This document shows, piece after piece, positions 1-8,159 of a DNA stretch of 64,000 nucleotides. A program made the translations under genes and the position numbers. The DNA comes from Fictibacillus terranigra (GTDB taxonomy: Bacteria; Bacillota; Bacilli; Bacillales; Fictibacillaceae): assembly GCF_030412265.1 (NCBI RefSeq), contig NZ_JAUHLN010000001.1:558001-622000 (forward strand), given 5' to 3'. How positions within the stretch are numbered: position 1 is the first letter of the stretch; every line of letters begins with the position of its first letter. Below the pieces are notes generated by a model that saw only the letters and a list, made by a program, of their open reading frames with translations, was not told the origin of the DNA and did no database searches.

Positions 1-269
1 CGACCATTCTGAACGCGATCGTCCAAGTGACAGAGCAGATCAAGAAGATCTCCTCTACATCTCAAAAGATAAATGAGGAAGTGAACCACGTTTCCGGTCA
101 TGTTTCGGAGATGTCGAACGTAGCAGGAACGACATCCGCCAGCGCGATAGAAGTAGTCGCAGCTTCAGAAGAACAGCTCGCCAGCATGGAGGAAGTGAAT
201 GCGGCAGCCACCGCTCTCACCAATCTGGCTGAAGAGCTGCAGGACGTCGTATCGAAGTTTAAATTATAG
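1..269 (+). CDS. Methyl-accepting chemotaxis protein, C-terminal end (partial)
   Basis: The gene runs in from the left edge; reading starts at base 3 and ends at TAG 267-269. The 88 visible codons are the distal signalling-helix and C-terminal part of a chemoreceptor. They read as a long amphipathic coiled coil rich in Ala, Ser, Glu and Val, with the typical closing pattern ASEEQLASMEEV, then ATALTNLAEELQ and a short VSKFKL tail. Chemoreceptors of this family sense ligands through an N-terminal domain not visible here and control CheA through CheW. A GTG at base 27 is only an internal codon. A terminator follows at once, so the gene ends its own transcript. The ligand cannot be inferred. Confidence 0.9.
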   Translation, partial: TILNAIVQVTEQIKKISSTSQKINEEVNHVSGHVSEMSNVAGTTSASAIEVVAASEEQLASMEEVNAAATALTNLAEELQDVVSKFKL

Positions 270-276
270 TTTAATA

Positions 277-306
277 ATGCCGGGGGCAGCAGCCCTCGGT
301 ATTTTT
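277..306 (+). terminator. Rho-independent terminator after the chemoreceptor gene
   Basis: A GC-rich hairpin, ATGCCGGGGGC, loop AGCA, GCCCTCGGTAT with G-U pairs, is followed by TTTTT eight bases after the stop codon. Confidence 0.75.
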
Positions 307-400
307 CTGCTTTATAAAAAGTAAAGGCCATTGGACCGATAATAGGTATATGACTATACGTTTTACGTAAACGACCGGGAGACATGCAAAACATGACTTT

Positions 401-740
401 GAATATCATTACTTGCCATTGAGCTGCCATTCGTGCTGCTCTCTATACTTATTGCCGCAGCAGCGTCTTATACGGCGCTCAGCCTGGGAATACGGATACA
501 TAGAACGAAGGGAAAGCTGCGTTACTTATGGCTATGGGGCGGATCAAGAACGCTGAGCGGCTTTGTACCGGGTAAAAGAGGAAGGAAGAAATGTTCGTAA
601 GTGTGGAAGCTCTTTTGCGCTGGGAACATAAAGAGCTTGGGATGAAGGCTTATATTCAGCAAAACAAAGCGGACGAAATCAGGTTCGATTTACCTGAAGC
701 AAACACAAGAATTGGGGGAAATGAGGCATGGATCAGGTAA
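401..740 (+). pseudogene. Remnant of an MHYT-GGDEF-EAL cyclic-di-GMP signalling gene
   Basis: Two disconnected family fragments lie here in the plus direction. From about 401 to 600 the reading gives HYLP, then FVLLSILIAAAASYTALSLG, then KLRYLWLWGGS, which is the first part of an MHYT membrane sensor domain. An 11-bp stretch between two GCCATT copies (about 411-427) breaks the frame; removing it restores HYLPFVLLS. From 603 the reading VEALLRWEHKELG is the opening of an EAL phosphodiesterase domain, and it ends at a TAA at 738-740. Everything between, including the rest of MHYT, GGDEF and the start of EAL, is missing. The end overlaps the start of the HD-GYP gene. Fragment identity is read from motifs; the loss of function is clear. 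Confidence 0.7.
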
Positions 741-1747
741 AGGTTGAAATAGGGCAGGAGCTGTTAGAAGATCTGTATTCCGCTAGCAGCATCCTGCTCC
801 TTCGAAAAGGAACGATCATCAACGAAATTCATATGCGCCTGCTGGCGAAGTATGATGTGCATACGATCAAAAGGAACAGCATCAAGCAGAAGCCTCTGCC
901 AGTGGAGGAAAAAGTGAAAAAGGTATACCAAGAGACTTTTTTAAAACTGAAAGAGCAGTATGCTTCCATTTATAAAAAGGAAGTTTTAACGAATGAGGAT
1001 GCGGTCTGCATAAAAGAGGCGTTCTCTGGGTTGGACATCAGGGACAACATCTCACTCATTCAGCTGAAGGAGCAGCTCAGCCAGGATGAATATTTGTATC
1101 AGCACAGTCTGAATGTTGTCCTCGTCGCAAAAAAAATAGGCCAGGTGCTGTATGTGAGCAAGAATGAACAAAACATGCTGGCACAGATGGGCATTTTTCA
1201 TGATGTGGGCAAATTCAAGATCGACCCGGCCATCCTGAACAAACCGGGGCGATTGACGGGCGAAGAGTATGAAACCATGAAAAAGCATCCGCAGTATGGC
1301 TACAATCTATTAAAAGATGCGGGGCTCCCTCAGGAAATCCTGCTGGGTACACTGATGCATCATGAACGGCTGGATGGAACGGGGTATCCGAATAAAGTGT
1401 CTTCGCACATTCCCTTTTTAGTCCGGATCCTGTCTGTGGCGGATACGTTTGATGCCATCTGTTCCAGAAGAGTCTATAAAAACAATCGATCGATCTTTTT
1501 TGCCGTCGATGAGCTCATTAAGGACGCCAGGCAAAACCGATTGGATATTGATGTTGTCATACCGTTCGCCAACTATTTGATGGAAGCTCTGAAAGAAAGA
1601 AAAATTCCGCTGCGCAACGGGAAAACCGCTGAGATCCGGCATGTGTTCCCGGACAGTCCCAACCAGCCGATCCTTGAGGTAGAAGGCTATCTGCCGCTGA
1701 ATTTGAAGGAATCCGGATTGACCCTCTTGCAGGTAGCGAGTGTTTGA
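728..1747 (+). CDS. HD-GYP domain cyclic-di-GMP phosphodiesterase
   Basis: This 339-residue cytoplasmic protein has no membrane segment. Residues 1-110 form a variable N-terminal region. From about 120 to 300 it carries an HD-GYP domain with the metal-binding HD at 158-159 (HDVGK) and the diagnostic HHERLDGTGYP, whose GYP is at 219-221. Family members hydrolyse cyclic-di-GMP to pGpG or GMP and so lower the signal that drives sessile growth. The full motif set suggests an active enzyme. The ATG at 728 follows a purine-rich GGGGGAA stretch, although that stretch lies inside the decayed EAL gene. The chemoreceptor and c-di-GMP remnants alongside suggest a motility or lifestyle signalling locus. 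A REP element begins 13 bases after the stop. Confidence 0.9.
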   Translation: MDQVKVEIGQELLEDLYSASSILLLRKGTIINEIHMRLLAKYDVHTIKRNSIKQKPLPVEEKVKKVYQETFLKLKEQYASIYKKEVLTNEDAVCIKEAFSGLDIRDNISLIQLKEQLSQDEYLYQHSLNVVLVAKKIGQVLYVSKNEQNMLAQMGIFHDVGKFKIDPAILNKPGRLTGEEYETMKKHPQYGYNLLKDAGLPQEILLGTLMHHERLDGTGYPNKVSSHIPFLVRILSVADTFDAICSRRVYKNNRSIFFAVDELIKDARQNRLDIDVVIPFANYLMEALKERKIPLRNGKTAEIRHVFPDSPNQPILEVEGYLPLNLKESGLTLLQVASV

Positions 1748-1760
1748 ATGATTGTTTATG

Positions 1761-1810
1761 GGTGCCAGGCACCGTCGTTACACAAGTGTGTAATTGCGGT
1801 GCCTGGCACC
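1761..1810. repeat. Full REP palindrome, copy 1
   Basis: Arms GGTGCCAGGCACC and GGTGCCTGGCACC flank the central palindrome TTACACAAGTGTGTAA. The element fills almost the whole gap between two convergent genes (stops at 1747 and 1811) and could act as a bidirectional terminator. Confidence 0.95.
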
Positions 1811-2242
1811 TTAATGATGTTTTAGATAAACATCGTATATTTTTAGCAGCTCCATGTAGTTCGGAGGGGGATCCAAATCAGGTTTTCGCTGCCGCACCAC
1901 TGCAAGTGCCTGAGCAAGCCCCAAGTTAAATCTCTGCATAAAAAAGGCGGCTATGAAAAAGCCCAAACGCTGATAACCTGCTTTATCATGAACGAGAATA
2001 TGGTGGCCTGAATCAAGCAATTGATTCATTTGGTCCATCATTTTTACCACCCATGGGATATCCGGAGCATGATACAGCGTCAACGGGGCCCAAATCATTA
2101 CCCGGCCAGAAAAGTCGAACGGAGGATGATCAGGAGTTGTTCTCAGGTTAATGATGGCTGTGATATGCTGTTGAATAAATCCCCAATCCTCACTCCTTAT
2201 AAGACCCCCGATATACAGTTTGCCTGGAATCATTTCTACCAT
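1811..2242 (-). CDS. Dual-specificity phosphatase-fold protein lacking the catalytic cysteine
   Basis: This 143-residue soluble protein has the layout of small dual-specificity phosphatases: KLYIGG at the start, a central strand region, then the P-loop, then a helical end. The P-loop that should read HCxxGxxR reads H85-D86-K-A-G-Y-Q-R92. The nucleophilic cysteine is replaced by aspartate (codon GAT, two changes from TGT or TGC), while the arginine and the loop glycine are kept. Family knowledge says a cysteine phosphatase cannot work this way, so this is probably a pseudophosphatase that binds rather than hydrolyses. The frame is intact and the start is preceded by AGGAGATGAACT, so the gene looks expressed and not simply decayed. 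Partner unknown. Confidence 0.75.
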   Translation of the reverse strand: MVEMIPGKLYIGGLIRSEDWGFIQQHITAIINLRTTPDHPPFDFSGRVMIWAPLTLYHAPDIPWVVKMMDQMNQLLDSGHHILVHDKAGYQRLGFFIAAFFMQRFNLGLAQALAVVRQRKPDLDPPPNYMELLKIYDVYLKHH

Positions 2243-2320
2243 AGTTCATCTCCTAGTTCAGCCCTGTTACTGTATGTATATTTCAGACTGCAGCCATGAG
2301 GAACAAAGTTTTTCGGGCGG

Positions 2321-2333
2321 GGTGCCTGGCACC
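2321..2333. repeat. Single REP arm
   Basis: GGTGCCTGGCACC stands alone in the gap between the divergent genes starting at 2242 (minus) and 2506 (plus). No second arm or central palindrome is near it. Confidence 0.85.
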
Positions 2334-2505
2334 ACCCAAAATAAATAGGTGATCGTATTATTTTAGTAACACTTGTCCTATAGCCGAATATGCTAGACAG
2401 TGAAGGATGCAAGTAATTTTCTGCGGCTATTTTCAGTGAACAGACAGGTCGCTTGGACAAGCTTGAATCCATTCGGAAACTCAAATTTATAGGAAAGTTA
2501 GGGAT

Positions 2506-3000
2506 ATGATGTTCGAGTATGAAACGGGCGAAATGAATGAGATGAGCAATACGTGCAATTCATGCAGTGGCAATACGGAAAATGGGGGCGATGTTATGGG
2601 CACCATGATGAATGAAGAGATATTTGAAATCGGCGCCAATTGTCTGCTGGTGATTGGGCACCGCTTCTTCGCTGTCGTAGAAATAGAGTCGGAGGTTCCA
2701 GGTGTCGATTTGGAAGTGTTTGTGATCATCCGTATTGATGAAGAAACCGCAATACGACTTCGTCGTGCAGGATTGGAATTATGTGAAGTCGTGAATAGAA
2801 TTCCGGAAGCAACAGAGGATGTAACTGTAGAGTTTAAATGTATTTTTATCAATAAAAACAAGGCGTTTGCATTGTTTGATGTAGAAGATGGATTTGACCG
2901 GGCAGTATTTGTGAGAATTTCCTTAGATGAGGCGAGAGAACTGATCAGGATGGGCGCGCCGCAGTGCACCGTTGTTGATGCTCGAGAACATCATCATTAA
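2506..3000 (+). CDS. Uncharacterised acidic protein with two internal repeats
   Basis: I do not recognise this 164-residue protein. After a Met-, Asn- and Glu-rich leader with two close cysteines (CNSC, about 24-27) it contains two related units of about 50 residues. Unit A starts near CLLVIGHRFFAVVEIE and continues VFVIIRIDEETAIRLRRAG. Unit B starts near CIFINKNKAFALFDVED and continues VFVRISLDEARELIRMG. Each is a pair of strands followed by an amphipathic helix. The protein is soluble, acidic and ends in HHH. TAGGAAAG precedes the ATG at 2506; a second ATG follows directly. An open frame also exists on the other strand, but this strand has the ribosome site and a coherent duplicated protein. 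A spore-associated role is possible but unsupported. Confidence 0.7.
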   Translation: MMFEYETGEMNEMSNTCNSCSGNTENGGDVMGTMMNEEIFEIGANCLLVIGHRFFAVVEIESEVPGVDLEVFVIIRIDEETAIRLRRAGLELCEVVNRIPEATEDVTVEFKCIFINKNKAFALFDVEDGFDRAVFVRISLDEARELIRMGAPQCTVVDAREHHH

Positions 3001-3006
3001 AAAGGA

Positions 3007-3057
3007 GGTGCCAGGCACCACTCATTACACAAGTGTGTAATGGCGGTGCCTGGCACC
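3007..3057. repeat. Full REP palindrome, copy 2
   Basis: Two 13-bp arms flank TTACACAAGTGTGTAA. The element lies between convergent stops at 3000 and 3069 and occupies nearly the whole gap, where no other terminator is visible. Confidence 0.95.
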
Positions 3058-3068
3058 TATCCGTTTGT

Positions 3069-6000
3069 TTACTTCTTCGCCGCGTCGATAATACGGCCCT
3101 CAATTTTAGGATCTACCGTTTTGATTTTTGCTACATAATCTCTTAGGTTTTCCCAATCAGAGAAACCGAGGTCGGTTACACGGCCCTGTTCGTAGGCTTT
3201 TTTAAATACTTCGAAGTTGTCTCCGCCTTTTGCTGTGAAGGCATTAGTGGCAACAACGTATTCTTTGGCTGGATCAAGGGCCGTAAATTGTCCTTTTGTT
3301 TCTTCGACGTCTACTGATACTACTCGCTGACCAGCAGGTTTGCTGCTGTCAAACTTGAATTTCATGCCTGATACGTGAAGGAACGCGCCGCTTTCTTTCG
3401 GTGATTGATCTACACTGTGCTCAAGAGCCTGTTTGATTTCAGCACCAGTCAGTGTCATCGCAGCTAATGTATTGCCGAAAGGAAGAGTCGTTAGTACTTC
3501 TCCCAGCGTGATCTCACCTGCATCGATCGGAGCGCGGATGCCGCCGCCATTTTGGAACGCGATTACTGTTTTTGAGTTGAATTGCTTCGCTTTATCGAGC
3601 ATCGCATCTGTGATCAAGTTTCCTAATGGGGTTTCATTGCTGCGCACACTCGGACCAACGTCGGAAGAGCGCGGGTTTTCCATCGCATTCACTGCTGTTG
3701 CGCCGGTCGGTGTATTTTTAAGATCAGCAATTTTGTCAGAGTACTTCTTCAGCATACCGGCTGCTTCTGGATCATCCTTCTGGTCGGCCACTTTAATCAA
3801 CTTGCCTTCTTCTTTCACTACTTTTCCGTCCTGGTCAAAGTCAACATCCAATGTACCGAGATAATCGCTGTATTGGCCTGTTTGAACGATAACGGTAGAA
3901 TCTTTATCCTTGCCGTCTTCGTCTTTTGATACTACAACAGGTGCATTCAGCTGTGTATGGCTGTGTCCGCCTACAATGACGTCGATCCCATCGACTCTTT
4001 TCGCAAGCTCGAGGTCATTGTCGTATGCAGGATTGTCATCATAGCCGATGTGAGTCACCGCGATAATTTTGTTGATGCCGCGGTCTTCAAAGGATTGAAC
4101 GGCTTTTTGTGCTTGTTCAGCATAGTTTTGGAATTGAACTTTGCCAGGGCTTGAGATGTCCTTCGTTTCCTCAGTCGTCAGCCCGAAGATTCCAACGTCC
4201 TCACCGTTTACTTCTTTAACGATTCCAGTATAGATGTTTCCGTTTTGCGGGGACGCACTGATCTTTTTCGTTTGCAGGCCGTTGAACAGGCTGTCTTGCG
4301 AAAAATCTACGTTCGCGCTGACGAAAGGAAAGTTAGCTTTTTTCACAAAATCGGATAAAGCTTTATGTCCGTCCGGGCTTGCGCCAAGATCGAACTCATG
4401 GTTGCCGAATGTCATTACATCGTATTTTGCAAGGTTCATAAATTCAAGGTCAGCCTGTCCTTTGAACTCGTTAAAGTACAGGGTGCCGGAGAAAACGTCA
4501 CCTGCATCGATCAATAAAGAGTCAGGCTTTGCTGCCCGAACGTCTTTGATGGCTGTGATGCGTTTTGCCACGTTATCGAGGTGAGCGTGCGTATCGTTCG
4601 TGTGCATGAGGGACAAGCGGAAGTCTTCAGGCTTGTCACCTTTTAAGTCGTACTTGTAGATGCCGAAGCCCCTATCATCCGTTTTTCCGGTATAAGAGAT
4701 CTTGCTGTCCGCAGTAAGGTAATCGGCTCCTTTTGGAGAAGAGGTAAACGTAACATCAGCATCTCCCTGGATCGGTGCGATGGACCAGTTGTTGTCAGCA
4801 GTAGGGGTGATCTCCTTTTTCTCTGTGATGTAGTCCATCAAGATTTGACGGTTCTCTTCTGTAGAGTCAATCACATACTCTGCACCTTTAACGCCAGGGA
4901 AATTTCCGCCGCCGGAGGCACGGTAGTTATTGGTCACAACGATGAAATCCTGGTCCGGATCGATGGATTTGCCGTTGTATTTCAAGTTCTTAATACGGCT
5001 GGAATCTGAAATTTTCACGCCTTTAACGTCATAGCGGGCTGGTTTTGTAACATCGATCTGGTACGTTACACCGTCGATCACATCGAAGTTGTAAACTGGG
5101 AAGGTCTCGTTCAGCAGCTTTTGCTCTCCTGTTTTGTTCGGATCGATCGTGTTGAACTTCCCTGCTGACATTTCAAGCCATTGCTTGATATCAGACCCTT
5201 TTACTTTAATGGCTTTGATGGTGTTGTCATAAAGATACAGGTCAGCGGCACTGCGGATGGTTAAGTCGCCTTTGTTGATCTCTGTATATTCTTCCGCCCC
5301 GTTGCGTCCTGCCTTAAATGGTGCACCTACAGAAAGGATCGGCAGGTCTTTATATTGCGGCTTGTTGGCAGCGATGTATTTTTCCGCGTACCATTTTTGT
5401 GCGTTCGTAACGACCTGAACGGAAGGATCGTCTTTGACAAGCGCGAAATAGCTGTAGATATCATCGGTTGTTTTCCCGATCGGTGTGTTGACGTATTTGA
5501 ATGTTGCGTTTACTTCTTTTCTTACGGCGTCAACGATCTCAGGATCTTCTTCCGCTTTGTAGCCTGTGTTTTTATCGTAAATGGCTTTTGTGGACGACTG
5601 CGTGTTGTAGATCTTCCATTTGCCTTTCACTTTTTGAAGGTTAAGATCGATGATTCCAAGGTTGCTTCCGCCATAGCCGGCTTGGACTGCGGCAACACCA
5701 TTGATGGTTCCTTTTGCGTTATCAACACCAGGAAGGACATTTCCTTGTGCGTCTTTAAAAAGAACATCGAGTGATTTTTCATCCGCTGCAGGGAAGACCT
5801 TGTGCGTATGAGAGAAGGTGATCGCATCGATTCCAGGAACTTTGCTCAAGGAATAGATGACATCCTCCTGGTTTTTCGTATCGCCGTTGAATCCTGAGTG
5901 AGTCATCGCGACAACAACGTCTGCTCCGGCTTTTCTCATTTGCGGTACGTATTTCTTCGCCGTTTCAATGATTCCGCGGGCTGTGACTTTGCCTTCCAGA

Positions 6001-6953
6001 TTGGTTTTATCCCAATCCATGATCTGAGGCGTCACAAGGCCAAGATAACCGATTTTTACCGATGTTGTTTTACCGGTTTGGTCTGTTACTTTTTTCGTAA
6101 CGATTTTGTAGGGTGTGAATTGGTTTTTATCGTTGTTGGGATTGCTGTCTTTGTCCTTTTTATAGATGTTAGCGTTGATGTAGGGGAAGTTAGCACCCTT
6201 GATTGCGTTGTCCAGGTAATCCAAGCCATAGTTGAACTCATGGTTGCCGAATGTGGCCATGTCATACCCCATGAGGTTCATAGCTTTATAGACAGGATGA
6301 ACTTCGCCTTTTTTAAGTGGATTAATCTTAGCTTTATAGGTTCCGAGCGGAGTTCCCTGGATCAAGTCTCCATTGTCGACAAGTACGTTGTTTTTTACTT
6401 CCTCACGTGCTTCCTGAACGAGTGTTGCTGTCTTGGACAGGCCGACTGCGTCAGATGGAGCCGCTTTGTAAAAATCATAAGCTACTAGATTGGTATGAAT
6501 ATCTGTTGTTTCCATGATACGAAGTGTGGTAGGTGATGTTGATACCGGGGTTGCGAGGTTCGTGCCAAACTTGCTGGTGTTGCCGTTGTAGTTCTTAACG
6601 ACAAAGACTTGCACCCAATAGGTTGGGTTTTTTGAATCAAAATGAGCATAAAATTTGGAGCTCGTCTTGATGTCTGTTTCTACTGCTGCCTGTGAGACGG
6701 GCGTTTTGCCTTTCATCAGCTGAAAAACAACTGCTTCTTTACCCGGGTTTCCCTTTTTGGGTGTAACTGTAACGGAAGCCTTCGTGCCTTTTGAGAAATC
6801 TACGTAAGGAGCAGAGATTTCAAATGGTACTTTTGGAGCAGGTTTTTTAGCCGGTTTAGAAGCGGCGAGCGTTGGACTGGCTAATTGTGATGATACGAGT
6901 CCGATCGCAAGTGACGAGGCCAGTAACTTCTTGAACGAGCGTGTAAACGACAT
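3069..6953 (-). CDS. yfkN: Secreted two-domain 2',3'-cyclic-nucleotide phosphodiesterase / 5'-nucleotidase
   Basis: This exported protein of about 1294 residues starts with a signal peptide (basic start, hydrophobic stretch, LAAS) followed by a Lys/Pro linker. It then has two complete calcineurin-like phosphoesterase plus 5'-nucleotidase units. In the first, metal motifs are TTDIHTN near 150, GDLIQG, GNHEFNYG and FSHTH. In the second, they are HTNDTHAH near 785, DAGDVFSG, GNHEFDLG and GGHSHTQ. The architecture is that of Bacillus YfkN, which releases phosphate and nucleosides from extracellular nucleotides. I place the start at the ATG at 6953, ten bases after GAAAGG; an upstream in-frame TTG at 6971 has no such site. 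The protein stops at IIDAAKK with no LPXTG-type wall-sorting signal or C-terminal membrane segment, so it is probably released. Confidence 0.9.
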   Translation of the reverse strand: MSFTRSFKKLLASSLAIGLVSSQLASPTLAASKPAKKPAPKVPFEISAPYVDFSKGTKASVTVTPKKGNPGKEAVVFQLMKGKTPVSQAAVETDIKTSSKFYAHFDSKNPTYWVQVFVVKNYNGNTSKFGTNLATPVSTSPTTLRIMETTDIHTNLVAYDFYKAAPSDAVGLSKTATLVQEAREEVKNNVLVDNGDLIQGTPLGTYKAKINPLKKGEVHPVYKAMNLMGYDMATFGNHEFNYGLDYLDNAIKGANFPYINANIYKKDKDSNPNNDKNQFTPYKIVTKKVTDQTGKTTSVKIGYLGLVTPQIMDWDKTNLEGKVTARGIIETAKKYVPQMRKAGADVVVAMTHSGFNGDTKNQEDVIYSLSKVPGIDAITFSHTHKVFPAADEKSLDVLFKDAQGNVLPGVDNAKGTINGVAAVQAGYGGSNLGIIDLNLQKVKGKWKIYNTQSSTKAIYDKNTGYKAEEDPEIVDAVRKEVNATFKYVNTPIGKTTDDIYSYFALVKDDPSVQVVTNAQKWYAEKYIAANKPQYKDLPILSVGAPFKAGRNGAEEYTEINKGDLTIRSAADLYLYDNTIKAIKVKGSDIKQWLEMSAGKFNTIDPNKTGEQKLLNETFPVYNFDVIDGVTYQIDVTKPARYDVKGVKISDSSRIKNLKYNGKSIDPDQDFIVVTNNYRASGGGNFPGVKGAEYVIDSTEENRQILMDYITEKKEITPTADNNWSIAPIQGDADVTFTSSPKGADYLTADSKISYTGKTDDRGFGIYKYDLKGDKPEDFRLSLMHTNDTHAHLDNVAKRITAIKDVRAAKPDSLLIDAGDVFSGTLYFNEFKGQADLEFMNLAKYDVMTFGNHEFDLGASPDGHKALSDFVKKANFPFVSANVDFSQDSLFNGLQTKKISASPQNGNIYTGIVKEVNGEDVGIFGLTTEETKDISSPGKVQFQNYAEQAQKAVQSFEDRGINKIIAVTHIGYDDNPAYDNDLELAKRVDGIDVIVGGHSHTQLNAPVVVSKDEDGKDKDSTVIVQTGQYSDYLGTLDVDFDQDGKVVKEEGKLIKVADQKDDPEAAGMLKKYSDKIADLKNTPTGATAVNAMENPRSSDVGPSVRSNETPLGNLITDAMLDKAKQFNSKTVIAFQNGGGIRAPIDAGEITLGEVLTTLPFGNTLAAMTLTGAEIKQALEHSVDQSPKESGAFLHVSGMKFKFDSSKPAGQRVVSVDVEETKGQFTALDPAKEYVVATNAFTAKGGDNFEVFKKAYEQGRVTDLGFSDWENLRDYVAKIKTVDPKIEGRIIDAAKK

Positions 6954-7134
6954 AGATTCACAGCCTTTCAATTTTTTGCACTGCTAGATTAATATATCAC
7001 GAAAGTCCTAGAAATTTGTAGATTTTTTTGAATTATTTTGAAGATGGACCGGGATGAAAGAGAGGGGTCTAGGGCGGTGTGAGGGGCGGAGTGAAAGGCA
7101 GTGGAAAGAAGGTACAGAAAGGCGGTAGAATGGC

Positions 7135-7184
7135 GGTGCCAAGCACCGCCCTTTGACATATGTCAAAACGTGGTGCCTGGCACC
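7135..7184. repeat. Full REP palindrome, copy 3 (variant core)
   Basis: The left arm is GGTGCCAAGCACC (one change) and the right arm is perfect. The core is the perfect palindrome TTGACATATGTCAA in place of TTACACAAGTGTGTAA. It lies between the divergent genes starting at 6953 and 7281. Confidence 0.95.
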
Positions 7185-7280
7185 AAAATAAAAAAAGGAT
7201 TCAACAAGCTTTTGTGGAAGTTAATGGGCTGGAATGGAAGAATGCCGGCCTGTGGGTACTGGCCGAGAAGGAGGATGCGG

Positions 7281-7634
7281 ATGGAAAACACGCTGCCATG
7301 CAAGGGATGCAGAGGCCTTTGCTGCGGTCCGGTTGCCATTACGGAAGCAGAGCTCAAGAAGATAAAAAAGAAAGTAAAGGCTATGCCGAGGAAACTGCGC
7401 AGTGAGCTGGAGAACCAGAAACGCTACTACGGAACATGCATCTTTTATGATTTAGAGCAGGACAAGTGCGGCATTTATTCAGCACGTCCTGAGGTGTGCC
7501 AAAAGTTCGGTTATCACAAAGGGCTGGTTTGTTTTAAAATGCCGGATCTCGCGGTGAAGGAGGATCCCGCATTCAAACGAAGGGTCACAGCTGGGGTGCT
7601 GTCAGTTGATTATACATGGACGGATTTTAAATAA
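7281..7634 (+). CDS. YkgJ-type cysteine-cluster protein
   Basis: This 117-residue protein carries the metal-binding signature of the CxxCxxxCC family: CKGCRGLCC near residue 7, then CIFYD, CGIY, and RPEVCQKFG followed by VCF. Family members are thought to coordinate zinc or an iron-sulfur centre; the reaction is unknown. The start is set by AAGGAGG six bases before the ATG at 7281. The frame stays open upstream to 7101, but that stretch translates the REP element and is not credible protein. A strong terminator follows three bases after the stop, so the gene is monocistronic. Confidence 0.85.
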   Translation: MENTLPCKGCRGLCCGPVAITEAELKKIKKKVKAMPRKLRSELENQKRYYGTCIFYDLEQDKCGIYSARPEVCQKFGYHKGLVCFKMPDLAVKEDPAFKRRVTAGVLSVDYTWTDFK

Positions 7635-7637
7635 ATG

Positions 7638-7671
7638 AAAAAAGAGATGGAAGTGATCCATCTCTTTTTTT
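7638..7671 (+). terminator. Rho-independent terminator
   Basis: AAAAGAGATGG, loop AAGTGAT, CCATCTCTTTTTT forms a perfect hairpin with a T run. The A run on the other side could also serve minus-strand transcripts. Confidence 0.9.
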
Positions 7672-7688
7672 ATATTTTTCAGGTCGGC

Positions 7689-7965
7689 TCAGTGGGTCTT
7701 CCATCTGTCGTACAGGCCCTCTTCATTAAGGACGGAGATGAGCGTCTCGGCCATATGGGAAGGAGGCCGCCACTTGAATTCCGTTTGCTTTCAAGATCCT
7801 GATCTTTTCATCGGCTGTTCCTTTGCCGCCTGAAAATAATCGCCCCCGCATGGCCCATCCGTTTGCCCGGCCTGGCCGCCAATTTCGCCACTCATGATGA
7901 CCGCATAGGTCTCTGGATCTTCATAATGCTCGAGGGACGTCAATAAAATTCGTCCCGTTGACAGA
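7689..7965 (-). pseudogene. Succinyl-CoA synthetase alpha-like (SucD) C-terminal remnant
   Basis: Read on the minus strand in shifting frames, this stretch gives GTNFIDVPRAL, then EDPETYAVIMSGEIGG, then GKRMGHAGAIIF, then SGGKGTADEKIRILKANGIQ, and finally AETLISVLNEEGLYDRWKTH before a stop at 7689-7691. These are in order the C-terminal third of SucD-family proteins, the CoA-ligase alpha subunit. At least three frame changes and an in-frame stop separate the blocks, so no enzyme can be made. The matching N-terminal two-thirds are not found on this strand. Confidence 0.75.
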
Positions 7966-8063
7966 GGTGGACGGGCTGATTCCCGCCTGTGACATCGTCA
8001 ACTGCATCACGGAACACATCCCCGTATTGAATATGTTAAAAGTCAGAAGATACATGAGAGGCA
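7946..8063 (+). pseudogene. SucD-like middle fragment, inverted relative to the C-terminal remnant
   Basis: On the plus strand the reading is KFVPLTEVDGL, then ACDIVNCITEHIPVLNMLKV, then RRYMRGK. This corresponds to the SucD segment FVP...CITEGIPVLDMVKVKRYMEG just before the phosphohistidine half. It abuts and slightly overlaps the minus-strand C-terminal fragment. The pieces of one gene therefore lie head to head, which needs an inversion as well as deletion. From 8064 to 8160 I see nothing recognisable. Confidence 0.65.
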
Positions 8064-8159
8064 AAGTGGATTGCCGCTCCTTCCTTAAAATTGGAAACAA
8101 GTTGCGATACGCTGTGTTCATTTCTTACGATAGGAAAGGTGAAAGAAATATCAACACTT

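Noticed and set aside
2487-2969. 160-codon frame on the minus strand
   Set aside because: It lies opposite the 164-residue gene, has a Ser/Asn/Thr-rich composition typical of shadow frames and no ribosome site.
5355-6488. Plus-strand frames of 139 and 196 codons inside the nucleotidase gene
   Set aside because: They are antisense to the two-domain nucleotidase, have no ribosome sites and are rich in Phe, Val and Cys as shadow frames usually are.
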